DNA of 10,147 nt from Deltaproteobacteria bacterium (GCA_015233295.1 JADFYC010000106.1:1-10147); one strand, 5' to 3'; counted from the stretch's first letter, positions 1 to 7,733 are shown. Notes: generated by a model not told the origin, from the letters alone. Made by a program: numbers and translations.

Positions 1-646
1 CCCATAAAGAGCGGACAACCTGGGCCTTGTTTTCACCGGCGACCAGGAACATGATCTGGGCCGCGTTATTAAGCACCGGAAGAGTCAAAGTCAGTCGCCG
101 GGCGTTCAGGGCCGGGACATAATTGGCCACAGCCAGACGTTGCGTCTCCTTTAAACCGGCCGTCCCGGGAAACAAGGAGGCGATATGTCCGTCGGCCCCC
201 AGGCCCAACAGGATAAGGTCAAAGCGGGGATATCGGCCGATTTTCAGACCAAAGAATTCTCTGAGCAGGTCTTCATATGCGGCGACTGCGGCCTCCGGAT
301 TTTCGGCTTCGCCCGACATGCGATGGATGTTTTCAGCCGGTATCGGCACCCGTGATAATAGCAGTTCCCAGGCCATGGCATAGAGATTGTCATGGTGGTC
401 CGGCGGGACGCACCGCTCATCCCCCCAAAACACATGAACAGCCGGCCAGGGTACCCGGCCCCGCCAGGGATTTTTAGCCAACCTGGTGTACATCTCCCTG
501 GGAGTTGACCCTCCGGAAAGACACACGCAGAAACGTCCATGTTCGGCCACCGCCTTTCCAGCGGCCTGGGCAAAGCGTTCCGCCGCTTCTTTCGCGAGTT
601 GAGCCGAATCTGAATAAATCTTTATTTCGTGAAGATACTTGATCAT
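1..646 (-). CDS. pgl: 6-phosphogluconolactonase, 3' end cut by window edge
   Basis: Hydrolyses 6-phosphoglucono-1,5-lactone to 6-phosphogluconate, the second step of the oxidative pentose phosphate pathway, in the cytosol. I read 215 codons without a stop from the ATG at 646 to the left edge. The family's usual blocks are in order: SGGSTP at residues 44-49, FWGDERCVP at 73-81, a DHHDN segment at 83-87, the signature GLGADGHIASLFPGT at 148-162, and the RRLTLTLPVLNNA block at 183-195. Family members are usually 225-260 residues, so only a short C-terminal piece is missing. The start is supported by a GAGGT Shine-Dalgarno sequence 8 bases upstream, and it lies 10 bp after the gnd stop, which implies co-transcription with gnd, the gene for the enzyme that uses its product. 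The family call is very safe. I see no frameshift. Confidence 0.95.
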   Translation of the reverse strand, partial: MIKYLHEIKIYSDSAQLAKEAAERFAQAAGKAVAEHGRFCVCLSGGSTPREMYTRLAKNPWRGRVPWPAVHVFWGDERCVPPDHHDNLYAMAWELLLSRVPIPAENIHRMSGEAENPEAAVAAYEDLLREFFGLKIGRYPRFDLILLGLGADGHIASLFPGTAGLKETQRLAVANYVPALNARRLTLTLPVLNNAAQIMFLVAGENKAQVVRSLW

Positions 647-656
647 CCGAGAGACC

Positions 657-1577
657 TCAATCGATGTCCGGCTTTTTCGTCGTCAAAACGGCATGGCCAC
701 CGAACTCGCGGCGGAGCGCGGCCAGAACTTTATCCGCGAATGAGTCCGTATCTCGAGACCGAAATCGGGCAAAAAGAGACAGGGCGGTAACATAGGCCGG
801 AACTCCGGATTCCATGGCCTGATTGACCGCCCACCGGGCTTCTCCAGAATCATCCACATGTCCGCGAATAGCATCGAGCCCCGGATCTTGGGCAAAGGCC
901 GACCCGGCCAGTTCCAGGAGCCAGGACCGAATGACGCTGCCCCGGTTCCAGAGATGACATAGACGGCTGTAATCCAGTGAGTCCCGGTAGGGGGACTTAT
1001 CCAGGATGTCGAAACCTTCGGCATAAGCCTGCATCATGCCGTATTCTATGGCATTATGAACCATTTTGACAAAGTGGCCCGCCCCAGTGGGTCCACAATA
1101 AAGATATCCATCCGTAGGGGCGAGGGATTTAAAAACTGGCTCAAGTTCCTGGTAACTCTCCCGGCTGCCGCCGATCATTAAACAATAGCCTTCCTGCAGC
1201 CCCCAGATGCCGCCGCTCACTCCCACGTCCATGAAGTTAATGGATTTGTCGGATAAAATTGCTTTCCGGCGAATATTGTCTTTAAAATGAGTGTTGCCGC
1301 CGTCCACCACCGTGTCTCCAGCCGAGAGAATTCCGGCCAGTTGCTCCAAATGCTGGTCAACCGGCGCGCCGGCGGGCAGCATCAACCAGATAAAGCGCGG
1401 TGGGGCGAGCATAGCCGGAAGATTGGCCAGGGCATAGACGCCGGTCGCGCCTGCTTCTACTATTTCATCGGTCTTCACCCGGGTGCGGTTGTAGGCCACC
1501 ACTTCATGGCCGCGTTGCAGGAGCCGCCTGGCCATGTTCATGCCCATGCGTCCTAAGCCCACCATGCCTAATTTCAT
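657..1577 (-). CDS. gnd: 6-phosphogluconate dehydrogenase (decarboxylating), short form
   Basis: Oxidises and decarboxylates 6-phosphogluconate to ribulose 5-phosphate with reduction of NAD(P)+. The 306-residue length fits the short GntZ/YqeC-type enzymes rather than the roughly 470-residue classical form. An N-terminal Rossmann fold carries GLGRMG at residues 7-12 and NRT at 30-32. VVDGGN is at 90-95, the substrate loop VSGG at 120-123, and the catalytic block GHFVKMVHNAIEYGMMQ at 167-183 contains the presumed catalytic Lys171, Asn175 and Glu178. Ala176 replaces the glycine usual in the KMVHNGIEY motif. The NRT motif resembles the site that contacts the NADP 2'-phosphate in long-form enzymes, so NADP use is possible (inference). 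The ATG at 1577 has a strong GGGAGGG ribosome site. It follows the GGDEF gene by 37 bp and precedes pgl by 10 bp. Confidence 0.95.
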   Translation of the reverse strand: MKLGMVGLGRMGMNMARRLLQRGHEVVAYNRTRVKTDEIVEAGATGVYALANLPAMLAPPRFIWLMLPAGAPVDQHLEQLAGILSAGDTVVDGGNTHFKDNIRRKAILSDKSINFMDVGVSGGIWGLQEGYCLMIGGSRESYQELEPVFKSLAPTDGYLYCGPTGAGHFVKMVHNAIEYGMMQAYAEGFDILDKSPYRDSLDYSRLCHLWNRGSVIRSWLLELAGSAFAQDPGLDAIRGHVDDSGEARWAVNQAMESGVPAYVTALSLFARFRSRDTDSFADKVLAALRREFGGHAVLTTKKPDID

Positions 1578-1614
1578 TTTGTCCCTCCCTTACCTTGGCC
1601 CGGCCCGAAATTTG

Positions 1615-3213
1615 TCATGTGGCCAATGGGTTGGCTTCCGGATTCGGTTCGTCGCCTGGAGTGGGCGGTGTCAGGGCCGGCAACACGGCGACTCTGTTTC
1701 TACCGGCCTGTTTGGCCAGGTAGAGAGCCTGGTCGGCTTTTTTAAACATGACATCTCTTGACTCAACACCTGTCCCAGGGTAGCTGGTTACTCCAAGACT
1801 TATACTAATATGGAGAGGACCGGCATCGGATTCAATCGCTGTTTCGCAAACGACTCGTCTCAGCTTTTCGGCGACGGTCCTTCCCGATTCAATGTCAGTC
1901 TCGGGCAGAAGAACAACAAACTCCTCGCCCCCATAACGGGCAATAATATCAGATTCACGCAGTTTATCCTGCATCCTTCCGGCCACTTTTTTGAGGACCT
2001 GGTCCCCCACCGAGTGGCCATGGACATCGTTAACCTGCTTGAAATAATCAAGATCAGCCATGATCAGGGTCAAGTGTGTCAAATATCGTTTGGCCCGGGA
2101 GAATTCCACCTGAAATCGCTCAACGAAATAGCGGTGATTATGCAGGCCGGTCAGAGAATCTATAGTTGATAATCGTTTCTGCACTTCCAACATCAAGAGG
2201 GTCTCGAGCATCATACTGGCGTTATGCACCAGGATAGCCATCGGGTCCAGGTTTTCCTCGGTCTCAATTTCCGCGATGACCAACCCCAGAATGTTTTCTC
2301 GGCCTTTGGCCGGAAAGATGATCCAGTTGGTCAGTTCATTCGGACCCAGGGTAAGAGTTTTGGAGTGATCCATATGCTCCAAAATTCTTTTCGACGTCAC
2401 GGCCTGCCTGATGATTGCATCTCTTTTCCAGGGCAGCTTCAGGCCCTCGATTTCCTTCAGCCCGCCTTTCTCCGACACCCCGATCATCTCTTGGGAATCC
2501 TGACACAAAAGGAATGCGGCAGCGCGGCCGGCTCCAAATTCCATGACTAATAATTCTGTCAGGAGCTGCAAGACCTGAGTCGGATCATTTGCTTTAGCAA
2601 AATCCAGGGCTGCGTTATGGAGTGACACCATGAGCCCGTGCTGGGTCAGCAAGAGTTCGGTCATCTCGCTCAATACCTTTTTTTGTTCCTCCAATTCCTT
2701 CCTTTGTGCTTCTGCTTCCTGATAAAGGCGGCCGGCCGCAAAAATCAAACCGGCGAAATGGGCAATTGACTGAAGCAGATCAGCTTCATTGGGCTTGACC
2801 AAATCTATCACCAAAAAGCCCAAGACCGTCCGGCCGCTCTTAATCGGAAAAAGGACAGGCGATTGAAAAGGAACAAACACTTCTCTGATGGAGGTGAGAT
2901 TCGCAGCCCACATGACGGTTTGTTCCGCAACGACATAACGTAAGACGTCGTGCTCCAACGACAGCTCCCGACGTTGGCCGACACTAACCCTTTTACCGTT
3001 TAAGGCAATTTCTACGGCTCGGGTGGCGCCTTCAATCAGCCAAACAGCATTGGGCATGTGCCCCTTTATCAATGCAATTTTTTGAGAAAACAAAATAGCC
3101 AGGGATTCCGGATCAGATGAGATATCGGTGCAAGAGTAAACGGTGTGTTTCAGAGTCACTAATTGTTCGTAAATTTCTCGATATGTGGCTAACTCATTGA
3201 TGTCATTAGGCAT
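1615..3213 (-). CDS. GAF-GAF-GGDEF protein, probable diguanylate cyclase
   Basis: Predicted to make cyclic di-GMP from two GTP. From the ATG chosen here it has 532 residues. Residues about 15-160 and 190-340 look like two GAF-type sensor domains, joined by a charged coiled coil (about 163-185). The cyclase domain starts at DSLTGLHNHRYF (352-363) and has the metal-binding DLDYFKQVND at 387-396, the active site GGEEF at 428-432 and the inhibitory-site motif RESD at 419-422, exactly five residues before it. Both A-site and I-site are intact. A proline-rich tail (512-532) follows. No signal peptide or membrane segment is seen, so it is cytosolic. A GTG start at 3249 would add 12 residues, but the ATG at 3213 has AAGGA 10 bases upstream. 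The GAF assignments rest on overall pattern and are weaker than the GGDEF call. It is the last gene of the che cluster, 64 bp after cheB. Confidence 0.93.
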   Translation of the reverse strand: MPNDINELATYREIYEQLVTLKHTVYSCTDISSDPESLAILFSQKIALIKGHMPNAVWLIEGATRAVEIALNGKRVSVGQRRELSLEHDVLRYVVAEQTVMWAANLTSIREVFVPFQSPVLFPIKSGRTVLGFLVIDLVKPNEADLLQSIAHFAGLIFAAGRLYQEAEAQRKELEEQKKVLSEMTELLLTQHGLMVSLHNAALDFAKANDPTQVLQLLTELLVMEFGAGRAAAFLLCQDSQEMIGVSEKGGLKEIEGLKLPWKRDAIIRQAVTSKRILEHMDHSKTLTLGPNELTNWIIFPAKGRENILGLVIAEIETEENLDPMAILVHNASMMLETLLMLEVQKRLSTIDSLTGLHNHRYFVERFQVEFSRAKRYLTHLTLIMADLDYFKQVNDVHGHSVGDQVLKKVAGRMQDKLRESDIIARYGGEEFVVLLPETDIESGRTVAEKLRRVVCETAIESDAGPLHISISLGVTSYPGTGVESRDVMFKKADQALYLAKQAGRNRVAVLPALTPPTPGDEPNPEANPLAT

Positions 3214-3223
3214 ATTGTATAGT

Positions 3224-3228
3224 TCCTT
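3224..3228 (-). promoter_or_regulatory. Ribosome binding site deciding the GGDEF gene start
   Basis: AAGGA on the minus strand, 10 bases before the ATG at 3213. The longer in-frame alternative, a GTG at 3249, has no comparable purine-rich site, so the ATG is preferred. Confidence 0.5.
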
Positions 3229-3277
3229 AATCCTGTATTCTTTTATCACAACGGCTCATAATCTTCATCTGTGGTCA

Positions 3278-4378
3278 TCAAACCTGGATCGCTTTAAGGA
3301 TTTCCTTCGATATTCCATCCAAAGGCGTCACGATTTCGATGCCTCCATGGTCAATGGCGGATTTGGGCATGCCGAATATGAGCGAAGTGGCTTCATCCTG
3401 GGCTATAGTGATGCCGCCCCGGTCTCTCACTTCTTTAATCCCCTTGGCCCCGTCCTCTCCCATCCCGGTCATGATCACGGCGCAAGAACTGGAGCCGCAT
3501 ACTTCAGCCATAGAGGAAAACAAGACGTCGGCTGACGGCCGATGGAGAGTGTCATAGGGCTCCTTGTCCAAAAAAGCATAGAGCTTTCCCCCCACTCGGA
3601 TGATCTTCAGATGGCGGCCGGCCGGAGCCAGAAGTACGACGCCAGGGAGAATCGGCTCTCGACTGGCTGCGACCTTTATTTCCATCGGAGAAAGACTATT
3701 CAGTCTCTCGGCCAGGGCCTGGGAAAAACCCTCGGTAATGTGCTGGACGATGACCATACCGATAGGCAGAGAGGGAAGCCCCCCCAGGAGGATTTGCAGG
3801 GCGGCGGGCCCTCCCGTCGAGGCGGCTAGTCCAATCAATTCTATCTTTCCCTTTTTTGATATCGGGATCGGATCCGGCGTCGAACTAACCGGCAGCCCCT
3901 GGGAAAACTCCTGGGTTATTCTCCGGAATTTTTCCGAAGCGGCGTTGACTCTGGAGATATCCTTTATTTTAGCCGTATAAACGGTCTTAACTTTCTCAAT
4001 AAGGTCTTTTCCGATCAGACCGATATCCAAAGAGACGGGGCCAGAAGGTTTGGTGATATAGTCGACCGCCCCGAGCGCGAGGGCCTCAATTGTCTGTTGT
4101 GCGCCTTCGCGGGTGGCCGAACTGACCATGAGCACCGGGGTCGGGACTTCCTTCATGATCCGGGCGAGCGCGGCCAGTCCGTCCATAACCAGCATGATCA
4201 CATCCAGAGTGATGACATCTGGTCGAAGTTCTTTGGTCATTTTTAGGGCCTCTTGACCATTGGCGGCTATCCCGACAACCTTGAGCGCCGAATCCTTTTC
4301 CAGGATAAGCGGAATATGGCGACGCAAAAAGGCGGAGTCATCCACGACCAGCACTCTGATTTGGGGTTGTTTGCTCAA
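3278..4378 (-). CDS. cheB: CheB receptor-modification methylesterase/deamidase
   Basis: Removes methyl groups from receptor glutamates when phosphorylated by CheA, giving adaptation in the chemosensory array. It has 366 residues. The N-terminal receiver (about 6-125) has Asp13-Asp14, phosphoacceptor Asp59 and Lys110 in ITKPSG. A linker (about 135-178) leads to the methylesterase domain, where the catalytic triad can be read as Ser187 in AASTGGP, His213 in VQHI and Asp309 in TGMGEDGA. After Asp59 the usual EMP before xMDG is changed to IML, which is unusual. The start appears to be TTG: no in-frame ATG or GTG lies between the upstream TGA and this codon, and the conserved VLVVDDS begins only nine residues in. 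The gene lies 42 bp after the second cheW and 64 bp before the GGDEF gene. Confidence 0.96.
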   Translation of the reverse strand: MSKQPQIRVLVVDDSAFLRRHIPLILEKDSALKVVGIAANGQEALKMTKELRPDVITLDVIMLVMDGLAALARIMKEVPTPVLMVSSATREGAQQTIEALALGAVDYITKPSGPVSLDIGLIGKDLIEKVKTVYTAKIKDISRVNAASEKFRRITQEFSQGLPVSSTPDPIPISKKGKIELIGLAASTGGPAALQILLGGLPSLPIGMVIVQHITEGFSQALAERLNSLSPMEIKVAASREPILPGVVLLAPAGRHLKIIRVGGKLYAFLDKEPYDTLHRPSADVLFSSMAEVCGSSSCAVIMTGMGEDGAKGIKEVRDRGGITIAQDEATSLIFGMPKSAIDHGGIEIVTPLDGISKEILKAIQV

Positions 4379-4384
4379 GTCGAT

Positions 4385-4395
4385 CCCTGTCCTTT
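4385..4395 (-). promoter_or_regulatory. Ribosome binding site for the TTG start of cheB
   Basis: The minus strand reads AAAGGACAGGG just before the TTG at 4376-4378. Its AAGGA is 11 bases and its GGG 6 bases from the start. This purine-rich stretch supports TTG as the true initiation codon, since no ATG or GTG is available upstream in frame. Confidence 0.5.
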
Positions 4396-4420
4396 CAAGG
4401 TTGATGGTCGTTCAAAGAAG

Positions 4421-4921
4421 CTATTTCCTTCTGGTATCGCTCAATATTTTTTTGATATCCAAAACAATAAGCATCCGATTGTCTATTGGGGCGACTTCCT
4501 TGAAGTATTCTGCATCGATCTTGGCTACTCCGGGTGGCGGAGGCTGAAATACCTCGGGAGAAAGTCTAAACATCTCCCAGAGATGATCTACTGCCACTCC
4601 AACCAGCATCGTGTTGTCCTTCATGACGATGATTCGGCTTTCGGGACTCCAATCCTTTTGATGAAGCTTAAAGCAGATTCTCAGATCGATCACCGGCAAA
4701 ATATTGCCCCGAAGATTGATCAAGCCCAGGATGAATTTCGGAACATGGGGAATAATTCTGATGGGGACCAGGCGCATGATCTCGGCCACCATGGCAATAT
4801 CCACGCCGTATAATTCATTATCCAATTCAAAGGCCACGATCTTTCTGAGGTTGAGCAGCCGTTGACCATCCTCGTAGTCATCTTCCCATTCGTCATCATA
4901 GATCTCGATATCATCCGTCAT
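4421..4921 (-). CDS. cheW: CheW-type coupling protein, second copy
   Basis: A scaffold that links the receptor tip to the CheA P5 domain. From the ATG at 4921 it has 166 residues. The first 20 are very acidic (11 Asp/Glu within residues 2-19), followed by a single CheW SH3-like fold at about 25-162. The conserved core LINLRGNILPVIDLR spans residues 67-81, with Arg71 in the place of the arginine important for CheA/receptor binding in enteric CheW. A PPPP run sits at 127-130 between the two sub-barrels. The frame stays open further upstream, to 5050, but that part lies inside the preceding cheW gene and would give a basic, low-complexity extension. The ATG at 4921, with AGGCGGA 5 bases upstream, is therefore preferred. 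The gene overlaps the first cheW by 11 bp, implying translational coupling. Confidence 0.93.
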   Translation of the reverse strand: MTDDIEIYDDEWEDDYEDGQRLLNLRKIVAFELDNELYGVDIAMVAEIMRLVPIRIIPHVPKFILGLINLRGNILPVIDLRICFKLHQKDWSPESRIIVMKDNTMLVGVAVDHLWEMFRLSPEVFQPPPPGVAKIDAEYFKEVAPIDNRMLIVLDIKKILSDTRRK

Positions 4922-5672
4922 AATCGTCCGCCTGTTCTTTGGTCGAAGTGGTGCAGGTCTCTTTTGGGGCTGATTCCTTTCTTTCTCGTTCCCCACTTTT
5001 TTCAAGTTCAAGCTCAAGCAATTCCTTTTCATCAATGGCCAATATCTCATCTAAATTGAGAATGACCAGCAGGCGGTCGTCAAGGTAGGCCACGCCGTCA
5101 ATGAAGCGGGTCCTGACCCCTCCGATCATTTTGTCGGGAGGCTCAATGGCTTTAGTCGACACCTTTAGAAGCTCGGAGGCTGAATCCACCAGCAGGCCGA
5201 CCATCTTTTTCTGCATTCGGACAATGATGATACAGGCTTCATATGTCCTGGGGGCGGCAGGTAGTTGCAGCCGTTTTTTCAAATCCATCACGGGAACGAT
5301 CCGGCCCCGGACTTTAATCACTCCTTCAACGAAATCGGGGGCCTCGATAACCGGGGATATCTGCCCGGCCATCAAGATCTCCTTGACCCGGCGGACATCT
5401 AAGGCATGTTCATGCCCGGCCAATTTGAAGACCACCATCCTGGCCGTATTCCCTGTATATTTATGGGCGGGTTTTGGGTCCGGCGGCGCTTCAAGGCGGA
5501 GTTCGACCGGAGGTCCTTCCCCTGTTGAGCCGGATATATCAAGCTGTTCGAAGGATGGGTCCCCAATCGTCGTGAGTCCGACCGAACTATCAATCGGGAT
5601 TGTCTCTTCTAATATTTGGCCGACTTGCCCCAACGCACCTGCCGGCTCCGTGATTGGTTGGGATGCCTCCAT
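4911..5672 (-). CDS. cheW: CheW-type coupling protein with long N-terminal extension
   Basis: A receptor-kinase coupling protein of 253 residues, much longer than the usual 150-170. Residues 1-75 are a proline/glycine/glutamate-rich, probably disordered leader. The CheW domain covers about 76-215, with VVFKLAGHEHALDV at 80-93, the core GVIKVRGRIVPVMDLKKRL at 117-135 and a final VILNLDEIL at 203-211. The last 40 residues (about 214-253) are a highly charged Glu/Lys-rich tail ending in DDYDG. The ATG at 5672 has an AGGGAGAGG ribosome site. It lies 48 bp after the MCP gene and its last 11 bp overlap the next cheW. With two CheWs from one cluster, each may bind a different partner (MCP versus CheA), or they may compete. 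This is inference from known two-CheW systems such as Wsp. Confidence 0.93.
   Translation of the reverse strand: MEASQPITEPAGALGQVGQILEETIPIDSSVGLTTIGDPSFEQLDISGSTGEGPPVELRLEAPPDPKPAHKYTGNTARMVVFKLAGHEHALDVRRVKEILMAGQISPVIEAPDFVEGVIKVRGRIVPVMDLKKRLQLPAAPRTYEACIIIVRMQKKMVGLLVDSASELLKVSTKAIEPPDKMIGGVRTRFIDGVAYLDDRLLVILNLDEILAIDEKELLELELEKSGERERKESAPKETCTTSTKEQADDYDG
4927..4933 (-). promoter_or_regulatory. Ribosome binding site of the overlapping second cheW
   Basis: AGGCGGA on the minus strand, 5 bases before the ATG at 4921, placed inside the last codons of the first cheW. It is a moderate match to the Shine-Dalgarno consensus and decides the start over the longer open frame reaching 5050. 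Confidence 0.4.
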
Positions 5673-5720
5673 AAATGTCCTCTCCCTATTTCTGCTGCTC
5701 CGACGCCGGCCATAGGCCCC

Positions 5721-7685
5721 CTAGACTCGGAACCTCTCGGTGACTTCTTTCAGTTGCTCCGCCAAATTGGTCAGGTCCTGAGTCGCCTTGGCGGATTCCT
5801 GAGATGCCAACGCGGTTTGCCGGCTGACCCCGGAAATGGTCTGGAAGGCGTCGGCTATCTCCTCGGCGGTTTTGGCCTGTTGGGCGGAAGTGGATGAGAT
5901 CATTTGAATCATGTCGGCAGTTGAGGTGATCCCTTCCACGATCTCTTCCAAGGTCTGGCCGGTCTCGTTAGCCATATTGGTGCTGGATTCCATGATTCTG
6001 GCCGCTTCCCCGGTTTCTTTCTGGATTTCCTCGATACTTGTCGAGATTTCTCCGGTTGATTGCGAGGTCCGCTGGGCCAGTTTCCGAATCTCCTCGGCCA
6101 CGACGTCAAAGCCTCGGCCGTGCTCTCCGGCCCGGGCCGCTTCGATCGCGGCATTAAGGGCCAGAATGTTGGTTTGGACGGCAATTTCTCCAATCAACTG
6201 GACTACCTTACCAATTTCTTGGGTCCGGAGATGTAATTTCATGATCATATCATTGGTCTTGTTGATCCCGTCCACGGTCCTTTTGACTTTATGGAAACCG
6301 TCTCTGGCCGTGTTGGAGGCGGCAATGGCGGCGTTAGAGGTGTTCTTGGCGTTTCGGGATACTTCTTGGATGGATACGGACATTTCTTCCATAGCCGAGG
6401 ATGTTTTGAGAATCTGGGCCGATTGGGCGTCGGCGCCCCGGCTCATTTGCTCCACGGCCGCCGCAATTTCCGTTGCCGAAGAGGACAGCCTGGTCGTGCC
6501 GTCGGCTATCCGCTTCACGATGTCTCTCATTGACCTGGTTGTCTCTCTGAAGGCTGAGGCCAGCAGTCCGATTTCATCTCGACTTTCCACTTCTACGTGG
6601 ACCGTCAGGTCCCCTTCTCCTACTCTTTTGGTGGAATCTACAAGTCGCGTCACCGACCTGGTAATCGTCCCTGTGATGAAGGCGGCCATAATCGCGCCCA
6701 AAATCACCGCAATGAGCAACCCGATAATGACGGCCGTTTTGGCGTTGGAGAATTCAACCAACGACTGTTGGGTGGCGCCCACTGTGCGTTCCATACCGGC
6801 CAGAGACGTTTCCTTGGCGATCTCAAGCAAATCGTTGACTGTCTTTTCCCGCTCAGCCCGAATCCTCTTGAGGGCCAGCCAATGATCTTTGAATTCAATC
6901 ATCGTTCTTTTATAATCCTGGACGGCTTTCTGGATCGATTCGTGGCGCTTCTTGTTTATCTCCTGGTGGATTAAGACCTCCATTCCTTCCAGTTTTTTGT
7001 CTATCTTATCAAAATTTTTCAACGCCTCATCATGATACCTGATATCTTGGAAGGCCTGAAATTTAAGATCTAGAATGCGGACGCCGTCGCCCAACTTTAA
7101 AACTTCAGATATCATCAAAATTTTAGTTAATCTTTCCCGGAGACCGGCGACATTAAGTTGTCCCTGAAGCTCCCGGTCCATTGCTTCTTGCTGATATTTG
7201 AATAACTCATTACAATTGTCCGCATAGGTGACGGCGCTGGCCTCGAATATTTTCCGGTCCTTGTCTAAGGCATCTTCGATCTCCACTGTTTCATTAACCA
7301 GCCGCTCATATTCGGAGAGCCGTTGTTGGGCCTTTCCAGCGCTTTCTCTTAACTTGACCAACCCCTTGTTTTTATCGGCCAGGTCCCGGGCCCTGGACAA
7401 ATTCTCCTTAACGGCATCAATGTGCTTTTTCCCCTCCGCCAGAAGCCCTTTCTCTCCGCTTAAGGCATAACCTCTGATATTGAACATCGTTAGAAACACA
7501 CTCCGCTCAACTTTATTAGAGATATCCACTTCCGGGACATATCCGTTCATGAGCTGGTTCAGATGCTCTTTCACCTTATCCATATCCCAGATGGCCAGTC
7601 CCCCGACAAAGATGGAAATAAGGAGCAATATCACAAATCCACTGCCGATTTTTGCTTTAAGCGTCATGTCTTCGAGATTAACCAT
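5721..7685 (-). CDS. Methyl-accepting chemotaxis protein, HBM-like sensor, HAMP, signalling domain
   Basis: A membrane chemoreceptor of 654 residues that controls CheA. TM1 is at about 13-33 and TM2 at about 317-340. The roughly 280-residue periplasmic part between them is predicted to be all-helical. Its size and motifs (FNIRGYALSG at 68-77, VRILDLKFQAFQD at 202-214) resemble the helical bimodular (HBM) sensor known from receptors for organic acids; the ligand cannot be told. HAMP is at about 341-394 (GEGDL at 356-360, DEIG at 370-373). The signalling helices fill 400-650, with the conserved tip EIAVQTNILALNAAIEAARA at 500-519 followed by GEHGRGFDVVAEEIR at 520-534. There is no C-terminal NWETF-like pentapeptide; the protein ends at TERFRV. 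The ATG at 7685 has a GGGAG ribosome site. It is the only receptor visible and lies 48 bp from both cheA and cheW. Confidence 0.96.
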   Translation of the reverse strand: MVNLEDMTLKAKIGSGFVILLLISIFVGGLAIWDMDKVKEHLNQLMNGYVPEVDISNKVERSVFLTMFNIRGYALSGEKGLLAEGKKHIDAVKENLSRARDLADKNKGLVKLRESAGKAQQRLSEYERLVNETVEIEDALDKDRKIFEASAVTYADNCNELFKYQQEAMDRELQGQLNVAGLRERLTKILMISEVLKLGDGVRILDLKFQAFQDIRYHDEALKNFDKIDKKLEGMEVLIHQEINKKRHESIQKAVQDYKRTMIEFKDHWLALKRIRAEREKTVNDLLEIAKETSLAGMERTVGATQQSLVEFSNAKTAVIIGLLIAVILGAIMAAFITGTITRSVTRLVDSTKRVGEGDLTVHVEVESRDEIGLLASAFRETTRSMRDIVKRIADGTTRLSSSATEIAAAVEQMSRGADAQSAQILKTSSAMEEMSVSIQEVSRNAKNTSNAAIAASNTARDGFHKVKRTVDGINKTNDMIMKLHLRTQEIGKVVQLIGEIAVQTNILALNAAIEAARAGEHGRGFDVVAEEIRKLAQRTSQSTGEISTSIEEIQKETGEAARIMESSTNMANETGQTLEEIVEGITSTADMIQMISSTSAQQAKTAEEIADAFQTISGVSRQTALASQESAKATQDLTNLAEQLKEVTERFRV

Positions 7686-7733
7686 CGTTGTAGTCTCCCT
7701 ATATAGATAAGAGTATCGGATAAGATGATGTCC

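Noticed and set aside
244..573. Minus-strand frame of 109 codons inside the pgl region
   Set aside because: It is out of frame with pgl, whose conserved motifs run uninterrupted through the same stretch.
1578..1614. Possible terminator in the GC-rich GGGCCGGGCC stretch between the GGDEF gene and gnd
   Set aside because: The self-complementary part is very short and no T-run follows in the direction of transcription.
4253..4813. Plus-strand frame of 186 codons across the cheB-cheW junction
   Set aside because: It overlaps two confidently assigned minus-strand genes and its product shows no domain-like pattern.
4922..5050. Upstream extension of the second CheW
   Set aside because: It lies entirely inside the coding sequence of the first cheW, and the added residues are basic, low-complexity and unlike any CheW. 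The ATG at 4921 has its own ribosome site.
5911..6885. Long plus-strand open frame (324 codons) opposite the MCP gene
   Set aside because: It is antisense to the conserved HAMP and signalling region, has no recognisable domain, and reads as the complement of MCP codon usage. Similar plus-strand frames opposite cheA, cheB and the GGDEF gene are rejected for the same reason.
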